Positions 24,982 to 32,650 of a DNA stretch of 53,762 bases are shown in pieces. The stretch is taken from the NCBI GenBank assembly GCA_900538465.1, contig UPXV01000017.1:1-53762 (forward strand), written 5' to 3'. The position numbers and the translations under genes are program-made. The stretch's first letter is position 1. Every line of letters begins with the position of its first letter. The notes under the pieces were generated by a model that saw only the letters and a list, made by a program, of their open reading frames with translations, searched no databases and was not told the DNA's origin. Source of the stretch: an uncultured Erysipelotrichaceae bacterium (GTDB lineage: Bacteria; Bacillota_I; Bacilli_A; Erysipelotrichales; Coprobacillaceae).

Positions 24982-25004
24982 TCATCTTACTTTTTGGAAT
25001 ACAA
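24976..25004 (-). promoter_or_regulatory. promoter copy E (dispersed family), upstream of a dead gene
   Basis: TTGTAT (24999-25004), 17 bases, GATAAT (24976-24981). The 19-nt word GAATACAAGATTTAAAAAA around the -35 (plus strand) is shared perfectly with copy D, 5.3 kb away, which argues for a common origin. Confidence 0.7.
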
Positions 25005-25286
25005 GATTTAAAAAATGATGTCCATATCTGTTTCACTCATTATTAAAAGTATTTACTTTCTTTCATCTTTCTATCAACCATTTTTGAGTATCACACGATT
25101 CATCTGTAAACCAATCAGATTTTTTAATAACGTAAAATACAAAAATAATTACATAATACATTTATAATCCCCCAAAGCATTTTAATTATCCACAGTAAAT
25201 AAAACCTACCTCTTGATAATCATTCTTAGAGGATTTATCAAGTTAGTCACAAGAAATTAAAATAAGTAAGAGTATATATATTTCGT

Positions 25287-25310
25287 ACATAAATATGATA
25301 TAATTTATGT
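25287..25310 (+). promoter_or_regulatory. AbiE promoter/operator: inverted repeat around an extended -10
   Basis: ACATAAAT (25287-25294) and ATTTATGT (25303-25310) form perfect 8-bp arms (10 bp with one mismatch counting flanks). In the centre lies the extended -10 TGATATAAT (25296-25304). AbiEi antitoxins are known to repress their own promoter through inverted repeats, and AbiEi remnants begin just downstream, so this is likely the old operator. Confidence 0.65.
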
Positions 25311-25331
25311 GCAAAATATGCAGAAGTGAGC

Positions 25332-25530
25332 ATGATGTATTTTGAACTTGGTATAGAAGAAGTAAAAGATATGTCTAGTAATATGGTTAAAGTATATGAG
25401 CAAGAAAGAACTGTATGTGATATAATTAGAAGTAAAAATAAAATGGAATAAACTATCTCGTTACACTAAAATTTTAGGAATGAGTAATAAAGTTTTTGAT
25501 GTTGTTAGTTTAATGTTAAAATCATTATGA
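25332..25530 (+). pseudogene. abiEi antitoxin pseudogene (type IV toxin-antitoxin)
   Basis: Frame 1 (25332-25451) reads YFELGIEEVKDMSSNMVKVY then EQERTVCDIIRSKNKM; frame 2 (25441-25530) reads WNKLSRYTKILGMSNKVFDV and VSLML. Both are typical pieces of the AbiEi antitoxin C-terminal domain, joined out of frame with a stretch missing between, and the N-terminal winged-helix domain is absent. It cannot make an intact antitoxin. Confidence 0.75.
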
Positions 25531-25546
25531 TAAAACAATATTGCTT

Positions 25547-25783
25547 ATGATATACTTGATAGAAAATATTATTGTTGAAAAATATGAAACTATTCTTGAT
25601 AAAGGTAAATATAATGCTTGAATGTGAGACTTATTTAATATATATTTTTTATTACATGAAAATTTTCATCTTATTGATAAGGAAATGTTAGCTAAAATAA
25701 TTATTCAAGTTTCAGAAAACCGGGATATACTTGAGAACGAAATTATTGATATAAGATCTTCTAAAATATTAGTAATTTACTGA
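25547..25783 (+). pseudogene. abiEii toxin pseudogene (nucleotidyltransferase fold)
   Basis: From ATG 25547 the frame reads IENIIVEKYETILDKGKYN, an in-frame TGA, then DLFNIYFLLHENFHLIDKEM and LAKIIIQVSENR. The ENIxxEKYETI...N-x-RMRDLFDIY layout is the middle of AbiEii toxins (the Arg residues are lost here at stop codons). The nucleotidyltransferase N-terminus with its GS-x10-D motif is missing. Directly follows the abiEi remnant, as in intact AbiE operons. Confidence 0.72.
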
Positions 25784-25915
25784 GTTATTCCACCACTATG
25801 ATTATTTTCAAAATAATATACTACCTTACCTACATACAACATTACCTAATATGATGTAGTATGAAAGTCAATTGATTTAATTTTTACATTTTCATCTATT
25901 TGAGGAGGTAAACAC

Positions 25916-27298
25916 ATGTCAAAATTTCTATATGATATATTTGTTTTCTTTATAAACATTTTAATGATGCTGTTTATTGTATTTTCTTATCAAAGACTAT
26001 GCAGAAATAAAATTTCTATCAAAAAATCTATCATCATAACTATATTAGCAACCATCATATATGAACCCCTTTTTACAAAAGCCCTAGATTTTCTATATCA
26101 GTATCTTACGACAACTTTGCAAAATGAATTACTGATTACGGCAATATATTTATCATTTATTAATCTATCTAACTATTTCGTTTTAGTTTTAACAGTTTAT
26201 CTTGTCTTAGATAAAAATTTGAAAAGAGTAACTTTATTTTCATCTATATCATGGTGTTTGTATGAATTTGTTTTTTTTATTCTTAATAATTTCTGTTATG
26301 CTATTGCAAATACCAATACTTATACTTATACTTATTTATTTGCCTCACTCGTTGCTGTATGTGTAAGTGATGTATTATTATCTTACTTTATTCGTAAATC
26401 TGATTTCTCCTTTTTAGAGCATTTCTTAGACAAAAAGGAAACATCATTATTCAAAGTTATTTTGATATCTGTTGGTATTGATTTATCTTATGTTATTGTT
26501 CGTATTATTATTAATAGAGAAACGTTTAACTTTAATATATCTGAATTTACTTTACTTATTATCCTGCTTGTTATTATTTATTTCTTCTCAAAAAACTATA
26601 CTGCACTTATCCGTACTCAAGAAGAAAAGAAATATTCACAAATCCTTTTACAACAACAAGAATTATATGTTAAAGATTTAGAAAATATTCACCAGAATAT
26701 GAGAAGTTTTAAACATGATTTTAAAAACATGATGACATCCCTCTATTTAAAATCAGCCCAAGGAAATATTGAAGCTATTGAACAGGACTTACACCAGCTT
26801 ATTGATGATTTTGATGAAAATATTGATAAGAAAATGAATCTTACAAACCAAATTTCAAAAATTATTAACACTGAATTAAAGAGTATTCTATTTCAAAAGA
26901 TGACAGAGATAGATAAGAATAATATTGCATTTCATTTAGAGGTTATGTATCCAATTGATAAGACCCCTATTAAAACATTTGATTTATGTAGGATTATTGG
27001 TATTTTAATGGATAATGCTATTGAAGAAGTTAAGGAACATAAAGGTAAAATAACATTAATTCTCTCCAATCAAAGTGAAGGATTGCATATAATTGTAGAA
27101 AATACAATTTATAGTGATGTTGATATGATGAAGATTTATCAGGAAGGTTATTCTTCAAAAGATAATCATAGTGGTCAAGGGCTTACAAGTCTAAAAGCAA
27201 TTATAAACTCCTATAACTGTATTTCACATATGACGGAAATAAAAGAACAAAAGTTTATTCAAGATATTTTTATCAAACGAGGTGAAGAAAATGATTAA
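25916..27298 (+). CDS. AgrC-like sensor histidine kinase (HPK10)
   Basis: 460 aa. About seven membrane segments fill residues 1-225, as in peptide-pheromone receptors of the AgrC/BlpH/PlnB type. A coiled-coil linker follows, then the DHp motif FKHDFKNMM (phospho-His 267), typical of HPK10 kinases, and a GHKL ATPase domain (N box ILMDNAIEE, G box GQGLTSL). It should sense an outside signal and phosphorylate the LytTR regulator encoded next (8-bp overlap). No agrB/agrD or bacteriocin peptide gene is found. Ribosome site GAGGAGGT. Confidence 0.93.
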   Translation: MSKFLYDIFVFFINILMMLFIVFSYQRLCRNKISIKKSIIITILATIIYEPLFTKALDFLYQYLTTTLQNELLITAIYLSFINLSNYFVLVLTVYLVLDKNLKRVTLFSSISWCLYEFVFFILNNFCYAIANTNTYTYTYLFASLVAVCVSDVLLSYFIRKSDFSFLEHFLDKKETSLFKVILISVGIDLSYVIVRIIINRETFNFNISEFTLLIILLVIIYFFSKNYTALIRTQEEKKYSQILLQQQELYVKDLENIHQNMRSFKHDFKNMMTSLYLKSAQGNIEAIEQDLHQLIDDFDENIDKKMNLTNQISKIINTELKSILFQKMTEIDKNNIAFHLEVMYPIDKTPIKTFDLCRIIGILMDNAIEEVKEHKGKITLILSNQSEGLHIIVENTIYSDVDMMKIYQEGYSSKDNHSGQGLTSLKAIINSYNCISHMTEIKEQKFIQDIFIKRGEEND

Positions 27299-28034
27299 GG
27301 CATTTATTTGCGATGATGAAGAAATCATCTGTCAGAAAATAACTGATATAATTGCTAAACAAATACTCATTCAAAATTACGATATGGAAATTGCCTGTTC
27401 AACAACTTCGCCAGAAGAACTCCTATCTGCAATAAAAAAAGAAGAAACAAAGCGTAATTTATATTTTTTAGATGTTGAATTAAAAAATAAAGATTTTGAT
27501 GGTTTCTTGTTAGGCAAAGAAATTCGTACAATTGATCCAAATGGTTCGATTATTTATATTACTAGCTATAAGGATTTAGCATACAAAACTTTTCAGTATC
27601 ATTTAGAAGCGTTTGACTATATTGTTAAAGATATACCAGAAAAACTTACTGAGTCTATTGCTTGTTGTTTATCATCGTTGATAGAGAAACTGCAAATAGA
27701 AAATATAGATCCCATTGCCTGTTATACAATCAAAAGCAGTGATGTAATCTATCATGTTCCGCTAAATGACATTTATTATTTTGAAACATCTTCACGTTCT
27801 CATTATGTTATTCTTTATGGAAAAAATCAATATATTGAGTTCTTAGGGAATATTTCCGATATTCAAAAAGAATTATCTCAAAACTTTATTAAAGTTCATC
27901 GCTCTTATTTGGTTTCTATTGATAAGATTGAATCTGTTGATTTAAAACATCAAACACTCACAATAGCAGGACAGTCTATACCAATATCAAGAAGAGAAAA
28001 ATCAAATTTATTAAGCAAAATTGGTTCACAGTAA
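27291..28034 (+). CDS. LytTR-type response regulator
   Basis: 247 aa from ATG 27291 (GAGGTGA upstream; GTG 27282 possible). The receiver domain (1-125) has the acidic pair CDDEE, the phosphate acceptor Asp in YFLDVELKN, and ITSYKD with the conserved Lys. A LytTR DNA-binding domain (about 145-245) follows: IYYFETSSRSHYVIL, FIKVHRSYLVSIDKIESVD, and IPISRREKSNL. LytTR proteins bind two direct repeats about 21 bp apart; exactly such a pair lies 17 bases beyond the stop codon. The stop itself lies in a terminator hairpin. Confidence 0.95.
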   Translation: MIKAFICDDEEIICQKITDIIAKQILIQNYDMEIACSTTSPEELLSAIKKEETKRNLYFLDVELKNKDFDGFLLGKEIRTIDPNGSIIYITSYKDLAYKTFQYHLEAFDYIVKDIPEKLTESIACCLSSLIEKLQIENIDPIACYTIKSSDVIYHVPLNDIYYFETSSRSHYVILYGKNQYIEFLGNISDIQKELSQNFIKVHRSYLVSIDKIESVDLKHQTLTIAGQSIPISRREKSNLLSKIGSQ

Positions 28035-28045
28035 CCAATTTTTTT
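28021..28045 (+). terminator. terminator between regulator and transporter genes
   Basis: TTGGTT (28021-28026) pairs with AACCAA (28033-28038), followed by seven T. It overlaps the regulator's stop codon and separates the two-component genes from the transporter genes. Confidence 0.8.
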
Positions 28046-28050
28046 GTTAA

Positions 28051-28082
28051 TTAGGAAGTCATAGTGACCTTTTAGGAAACAT
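28051..28082 (+). promoter_or_regulatory. predicted LytTR operator: direct repeats 21 bp apart
   Basis: TTAGGAA occurs at 28051-28057 and again at 28072-28078, a start-to-start distance of exactly 21 bp (two helical turns), the known geometry for dimers of LytTR regulators. The left repeat runs into a small inverted repeat (GTCATAGTGAC). A TATATT (28093-28098) and an AGATATAA further on are candidate -10 sites for the transporter promoter. Confidence 0.7.
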
Positions 28083-28138
28083 TTCACTTTTTTATATTAT
28101 TTTCTTTAAGATATAACGTAATGAAGGAGGAATAGTAT

Positions 28139-28987
28139 ATGAATGAAATTATTAAATTAAATCATGTTTCAAAGAAATTCAATAACGAACTTGTCTTAAA
28201 AGATATTAATGCTATCCTGCATAAAGGAGAAATATTAGGTTTTTTAGGACCAAGTGGAGCAGGAAAAACAACAACAATTAAGATTATTACTGGTCAGCTG
28301 CATCAGACATCAGGAGAAGCTTGTATCTTTGGTATTGATTCTCAAAACATTGATGAGACAATCTATGAACAAATTGGAATCGTCACTGATATGAGTGGTG
28401 TGTATGAAAGATTAACAGTTTATGATAATCTTCGTTATTTTTCTAAAATACATGGTGTAGATAAAAAAGAGATTGACATTTTGCTAGAAAGAGTTGGGTT
28501 ATTAGAGCACAAAAATAAACTTGCTTCAAAATTATCAAAAGGACAAACACAGCGCTTAGTTCTATCAAGAGCAATTCTTCATAAACCAAAAGTCTTATTT
28601 TTGGATGAACCGACAAGTGGTTTAGATCCTTCTACCGCTTTAAAAATTCATCAACTCTTACTAGAACTTAAAAATGAAGGAATGGCTATCTTTTTAACAA
28701 CACATAACATGGAAGAAGCCACAAAACTATGTGATCATGTAGCACTATTAAATGATGGTGAAATTGTTGAGTTTGGAACACCTCATCAATTATGTTTAAA
28801 ATACAACACTGAAAAGAAATATCATGTTTTGTTAGATGATAAAAAAGAATATGTGATTCATCAAACAAAAGAAGAGTTGTCGCAACTCAATGAGTGGTTA
28901 TTAGAAAACCGTATTGAAACACTACACTCATGTGAACCAACATTAGAAACAGTATTTTTAAAGGTAACAGGGAGGGGCTTAGAATGA
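28139..28987 (+). CDS. ABC transporter ATP-binding protein
   Basis: 282 aa with all ATPase motifs: Walker A GPSGAGKTTT, signature LSKGQTQRL, Walker B VLFLDEPTSGLD, and the switch His in TTHNMEE. It is of the multidrug/ABC-2 type, with an extra C-terminal domain of about 75 residues. It energises the permease encoded with a 4-bp overlap (ATGA). Likely induced by the LytTR regulator through the repeats upstream. Strong AAGGAGG site. Confidence 0.95.
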   Translation: MNEIIKLNHVSKKFNNELVLKDINAILHKGEILGFLGPSGAGKTTTIKIITGQLHQTSGEACIFGIDSQNIDETIYEQIGIVTDMSGVYERLTVYDNLRYFSKIHGVDKKEIDILLERVGLLEHKNKLASKLSKGQTQRLVLSRAILHKPKVLFLDEPTSGLDPSTALKIHQLLLELKNEGMAIFLTTHNMEEATKLCDHVALLNDGEIVEFGTPHQLCLKYNTEKKYHVLLDDKKEYVIHQTKEELSQLNEWLLENRIETLHSCEPTLETVFLKVTGRGLE

Positions 28988-29718
28988 AAAGTATTCATTT
29001 AAGAAAATTATTAGCAGTTATGGAAGTGAAAAGTAAAACATTACTTGATAAGACATATATCATCATGCCATTGTTTTCCATAGGTTTTGCACTTTTGATG
29101 CGATTTATGTCTAGTGTCTATATGGAAAGTGGAAAAATGAGTCCATCAACACTAGCAAACTGTGTTATTATGAATATTTGTATGTGCAGTATCTTTTGTG
29201 TTGCAGGTTCACTTGCTGAAGAAAAAGAAAAACATACATTGAGAGTTCTGATGACATCTTCAGTAAATGGGATGGAATTTTATTTTGGCAGTGTATTACC
29301 TGTTCTTATGGAATCCATTGTTGTTAATACTTTGCTTCCTTTTATCACTGGTTTATCTATGACAGTTATACAATGGGGATGTTACTTGTTGTTAACAACT
29401 TTATCAAGTCTTATCGGCACAATTGTAGGTATGTTGATTGGTATTTATTCAAAAGATCAGATGAATGCAAGTATGATAACAACACCATTTATGCTAGTGC
29501 TTTTACTTTTACCAATGTTAAATGGTATTCATCCTATTCTTGATACAATATCATCTCTCACATTTACTGGTGTCATCATGGACTTTGCAAATCAAATCAG
29601 TATCAATGCCCATCCATTTCCAATAAATAGTATAATTATTTTAATTGTTGAAATCATCATTGCAACAGTTTTATTTCTTGTACTTTATAAGAAAAATGGC
29701 TTTGAAGCAAATGATTAA
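28984..29718 (+). CDS. ABC-2 type permease
   Basis: 244 aa with about six membrane segments and the ABC-2 hallmark EEKEKHTLRVLMTSSVNG (coupling region) after the second helix. It pairs with the preceding ATPase to form an exporter, probably for a peptide, antibiotic or lipid. Control by a kinase/LytTR pair suggests self-protection against, or release of, a bacteriocin-like peptide, but no such peptide is encoded here. Confidence 0.92.
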   Translation: MKSIHLRKLLAVMEVKSKTLLDKTYIIMPLFSIGFALLMRFMSSVYMESGKMSPSTLANCVIMNICMCSIFCVAGSLAEEKEKHTLRVLMTSSVNGMEFYFGSVLPVLMESIVVNTLLPFITGLSMTVIQWGCYLLLTTLSSLIGTIVGMLIGIYSKDQMNASMITTPFMLVLLLLPMLNGIHPILDTISSLTFTGVIMDFANQISINAHPFPINSIIILIVEIIIATVLFLVLYKKNGFEAND

Positions 29719-29736
29719 CGAATATATTTTTCTATA

Positions 29737-29773
29737 AAAATAGCGATTGTTCTTAATAAGCAATCGCTATTTT
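29737..29773. terminator. bidirectional terminator between convergent genes
   Basis: A perfect 13-bp stem, AAAATAGCGATTG (29737-29749) with its complement at 29761-29773. It ends the rightward ABC operon and the leftward membrane gene. Confidence 0.92.
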
Positions 29774-29775
29774 CG

Positions 29776-30259
29776 TTATATAAACAACAACAAAACTCCC
29801 ATAAAGCTTTTTAATAGTGCATCTATCATAAGTATCTTATAAAAAAAACAATCTTTTTTAACAAAAGAATATATAGCATTTAAACTGACTAGAGCACTTA
29901 AAATAATGGTATAAATCAAATTGAATGGTAAAAAGTGTATTCCTACACTCAACAAAATACCTGAAATGACATATTTTTCACCTTTACTAGCCAACAAAAC
30001 AAAAGATAACATAATACCTATAATAAGAATGATAAGAGAAAGAATAGAATAAAAGCGACTATTTGATGATACATTTAAATATGATTTTATAGGATTGTCA
30101 GTCATCAACATAAGTATTCCTAAAGTATAAAGAAAACCAAATGACATCCATGCATATTTCATTTTCCCTGTTTTATAATATACCAAACACATCAAAAACA
30201 TTGACAAGCCCATAATTTATTAAAAACAACCCTAAAAGTCCTTCTTTACCATGTACCAT
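29776..30259 (-). pseudogene. four- to five-helix membrane protein gene (DUF6609-like) with a frameshift
   Basis: The frame 29776-30213 (145 aa) begins mid-helix with MGLSMFLMCLVYYKTGKMK and has four more hydrophobic segments. The true start is ATG 30259, behind AGGTGGAGG, reading MVHGKEGLLGLFLI, but it runs into another frame. Removing one A near 30217 joins the two into GLFLIIMGLSMFLM, a perfect first helix. So the gene carries a one-base insertion, or there is a sequence error. Its promoter is dispersed copy D. DUF6609 is suggested from memory only. Confidence 0.65.
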
Positions 30260-30294
30260 ATTTACCTCCACCTATTCTAATTTATTTTATCGTT

Positions 30295-30356
30295 ATTATG
30301 ACATCTTCTAAACGAGAATACAAGATTTAAAAAAACGGTGTTCAAATATGAACACC
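30295..30356 (-). repeat. dispersed terminator-promoter element, copy D
   Basis: The best-kept copy. On the minus strand: hairpin GGTGTTCA/TGAACACC (30337-30356) with a run of seven T, then TTGTAT (30318-30323), 17 bases, and CATAAT (30295-30300). The -10 is preceded by AAGATGT. It drives the frameshifted membrane gene. Confidence 0.82.
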
Positions 30357-30416
30357 TAATGACTTGCAAACTAGAATTTGTCGGTAGATTACCCAATAGG
30401 TAAATTGTATTGTTTC

Positions 30417-30437
30417 AAAAATGAGAGTTTATCTCAC
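30417..30437 (-). terminator. weak second terminator after rpsI
   Basis: TGAGA (30422-30426) pairs with TCTCA (30432-30436), flanked on the minus strand by TTTT. Probably a back-up behind the stronger hairpin at 30470. Confidence 0.45.
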
Positions 30438-30469
30438 TTTTTATAAAAATTCACAAAATCACTGAATAT

Positions 30470-30499
30470 GAAAAAAAGCCCTTAAATAAAGGCTTTTTC
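30470..30499 (-). terminator. terminator of the rplM-rpsI operon
   Basis: AAGCC(C)TT pairs with AAGGCTT (about 30476-30495), with a seven-T run on the minus strand, 44 bases past the rpsI stop. Confidence 0.85.
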
Positions 30500-30543
30500 T
30501 CGTTTTTGTAGTTTTCTTTTGCTCTCTTAAGAAACAATAATAA

Positions 30544-30936
30544 TTATCTCTTAGAGAATTGTGGTGCTCTACGTGCAGCTTTAAGACCATATTTCTTACG
30601 TTCTTTGACACGTGCATCACGAGTTAAGAATCCAGCAGCTTTTAATACTGGTCTATAATCATCTCCAGCTTCTAATAAAGCTCTTGAAATACCATGACGG
30701 ATTGCACCAGCTTGTCCAGTGTATCCTCCACCATATACGTTTACGTTGACATCAAACTTACCAGCTGTTCCAGTTAATTCAAGTGGTTGGTTGACGATCA
30801 TTAATAATACATCAGATGGTAAATAATCTTTTGCTTCTCTACCATTGATGACGATTTTTCCTGCACCTGGTGTTAAAATAACACGTGCTACTGAAGACTT
30901 TCTACGTCCAGTTCCTCTGTATTGTACATTAGCCAT
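30544..30936 (-). CDS. rpsI: 30S ribosomal protein S9
   Basis: 130 aa, full length. It starts YRGTGRRKSSVARV and ends in the conserved basic tail with GLKAARRAPQFSKR, which reaches the P-site tRNA. It follows rplM by 16 bases in the usual rplM-rpsI operon. Confidence 0.98.
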   Translation of the reverse strand: MANVQYRGTGRRKSSVARVILTPGAGKIVINGREAKDYLPSDVLLMIVNQPLELTGTAGKFDVNVNVYGGGYTGQAGAIRHGISRALLEAGDDYRPVLKAAGFLTRDARVKERKKYGLKAARRAPQFSKR

Positions 30937-30952
30937 TTATCTCTCGTCCTCC

Positions 30953-31390
30953 TTATCCCTTGATTTTCATTTCTACTGGTTTTTGTGCTGCATGTGGATG
31001 TTCGCTTCCAGTGTAAACAAATAATTTCATCCCTTGTTTTCTTCCAAGTGTGTTATGAGGTAACATACCTTTAACAGCTGCTTCTACAAAACCTGTAGGA
31101 TCAGATTCTTGGAATTGGCGAGCAGTTTTTGTTTTTAAACCACCTAACCATCCAGTATGATGATAGTATTTCACAGTATCTAATTTTTTACCAGTCATCA
31201 CTACTTTTTCTGCATTAATGATAATAACATAATCACCAGTATCTACATGTGGTGTATAAGTTGGTTTATGTTTTCCTCTTAATACAGTTGCTACTTCTGA
31301 TGCTAAACGACCTAAAGTTAAACCTTCAGCATCAACTACGTACCATTTACGTTCAATTGTGGCTTCTTTAGCCATAGTTGTTTGTCTCAT
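30953..31390 (-). CDS. rplM: 50S ribosomal protein L13
   Basis: 145 aa. Typical segments are ERKWYVVDAEGLTLGRLA, RGKHKPTYTPHVDTGDYV and GMLPHNTLGR. The start with MRQTTMAKE resembles the Bacillus protein and has AGGAGG 7 bases upstream. First gene of the operon, behind its own promoter and a small leader hairpin. Confidence 0.98.
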   Translation of the reverse strand: MRQTTMAKEATIERKWYVVDAEGLTLGRLASEVATVLRGKHKPTYTPHVDTGDYVIIINAEKVVMTGKKLDTVKYYHHTGWLGGLKTKTARQFQESDPTGFVEAAVKGMLPHNTLGRKQGMKLFVYTGSEHPHAAQKPVEMKIKG

Positions 31391-31440
31391 TTTTAATCCT
31401 CCTGTAGTTTCCGGGGCTACAAACGTTAAAATAAGGCACT
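31391..31440 (-). ncRNA. candidate L13 leader (autoregulatory hairpin)
   Basis: Between the promoter and rplM the transcript can fold TGTAG/CTACA (31403-31407 with 31417-31421) with the loop CCCCGGAAA, just before the AGGAGG site. L13 leaders of this size are known in Firmicutes, where L13 represses its own operon. The match to the known family is by position and shape only. Confidence 0.55.
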
Positions 31441-31444
31441 TTCT

Positions 31445-31472
31445 ATTATAACAATATCATTGATTTTGTCAA
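31445..31472 (-). promoter_or_regulatory. promoter of rplM-rpsI
   Basis: TTGACA (31467-31472), 16 bases, TATAAT (31445-31450), with a TG before the -10 (TGTTATAAT). Both hexamers are consensus. Confidence 0.9.
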
Positions 31473-31498
31473 TATAAATTTAATTTTGTTATCATATG

Positions 31499-32650
31499 TT
31501 AAGAGAAAATATCTTCTAAAGATAAAATCTCATAATAGTTTTGATTATTCTGTTGATAGTAAGTTATAATATAGTGCTTTTGAAGAATATCAAAACCAGT
31601 TTGATAAACTTTTTCATTAAGATATTTTATGACTTTATATTCCTGTTTTTCAAAATCAACAAAGATCATTTGTTTATCGTCCTTTGAATCAAACATAAGA
31701 TATCTATTTTGTTGAATAGCATATTCATAATTTTGTAAATTCATATTTATTTTAAAAACTTTTGAATCCAGATGATTTGTAATAATTGTTTCGTTATCAT
31801 CAAAATCAATCGTCATAGATGAAGCCATAGGATATAGGCATGTTACTTTCATATTATTTGTTTTGAATGTATCCAGATGAATCAAGACTGTCTCATCACG
31901 ACTATTAAATGTGATGAGATCATTTTCTTTATAAAAACTATATTCATTACTATGTGCATAAGGATTCATAGCATCTATTTTCTTTTCTATATGCGTATTT
32001 GTATTATAAACAGTCCAATATTTATCAAATTTATTGATTAATATATATTTTCCATTTGGTGAAATAGCAAAGTTTGCTGACTTTTGATCATTTGTTATTG
32101 TTTTTATATCATCTGTTTTCATATTTAATGTACACAAATTATGATCTTGTGATCCAAAATAAACAAGATCACCCTTCATCAATTGCAAACTATATTGAAA
32201 AAATCCAGTTTGATTGAATGTAAAAATATAATCGTCATATTGGACATAATCAAATGAGTATGGCTTTGACTGATATTCCCCACTCTTATGAGAAATATCT
32301 TTTTTAACAAATTTTCCATCAATAAATGCATAAACTTCATCTATTCTATTTTGATCATTAACTACATGATAATCATAGAGAAAGTTTCCTTCAATTTGCC
32401 ATTTCTTTTCTCTTTCTTCTTGTGGTTTTACAATTTCTATTTCTTTATTATCAAATAAAGATTGCATCCATTGATAAATATCATTGTGATAAACATAAAT
32501 CAACCCAATAAAAGAACATACAACAATAACACTTATAACAAGAAAAGATGATTGAAGATGATAATTTTTTTTCCTCTTGGGTTGAGTTAAATCAATATTT
32601 TTCCAATCACTTGGTGTTTTTACATGATCAAATTCCTTAAACTTATTCAT
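31499..32650 (-). CDS. membrane-anchored putative anti-sigma/sensor protein
   Basis: 383 aa from ATG 32650, 8 bp inside the ECF sigma gene's end. A cytoplasmic N-terminus of about 30 residues and one membrane helix (about 35-57) are followed by an extracellular domain of about 320 residues. That domain has repeated strand-turn units (FAISPNGKYILIN, LVYFGSQDHNLCTLNMKT), like a beta-propeller. The pairing with a sigma factor and a cytosolic tail suggest an anti-sigma factor sensing outside conditions, though no ZAS Cys/His motif is present. Confidence 0.75.
   Translation of the reverse strand: MNKFKEFDHVKTPSDWKNIDLTQPKRKKNYHLQSSFLVISVIVVCSFIGLIYVYHNDIYQWMQSLFDNKEIEIVKPQEEREKKWQIEGNFLYDYHVVNDQNRIDEVYAFIDGKFVKKDISHKSGEYQSKPYSFDYVQYDDYIFTFNQTGFFQYSLQLMKGDLVYFGSQDHNLCTLNMKTDDIKTITNDQKSANFAISPNGKYILINKFDKYWTVYNTNTHIEKKIDAMNPYAHSNEYSFYKENDLITFNSRDETVLIHLDTFKTNNMKVTCLYPMASSMTIDFDDNETIITNHLDSKVFKINMNLQNYEYAIQQNRYLMFDSKDDKQMIFVDFEKQEYKVIKYLNEKVYQTGFDILQKHYIITYYQQNNQNYYEILSLEDIFS

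Larger units (their letters stand above)
24604..25331. other. 728-bp region with decayed sequence and two regulatory elements
   Basis: Extremely AT-rich. It contains a membrane-protein remnant (24772-24981), promoter copy E (24976-25004), and the AbiE promoter/operator (25287-25310). Between 25030 and 25280 I find no open frame with a ribosome site; it may be further decayed gene sequence. Confidence 0.6.

Noticed and set aside
25784..25915. A pheromone or bacteriocin peptide gene before the AgrC-like kinase
   Set aside because: I looked in all plus-strand frames and found no short frame with a ribosome site, double-Gly leader or AgrD-like Cys motif.
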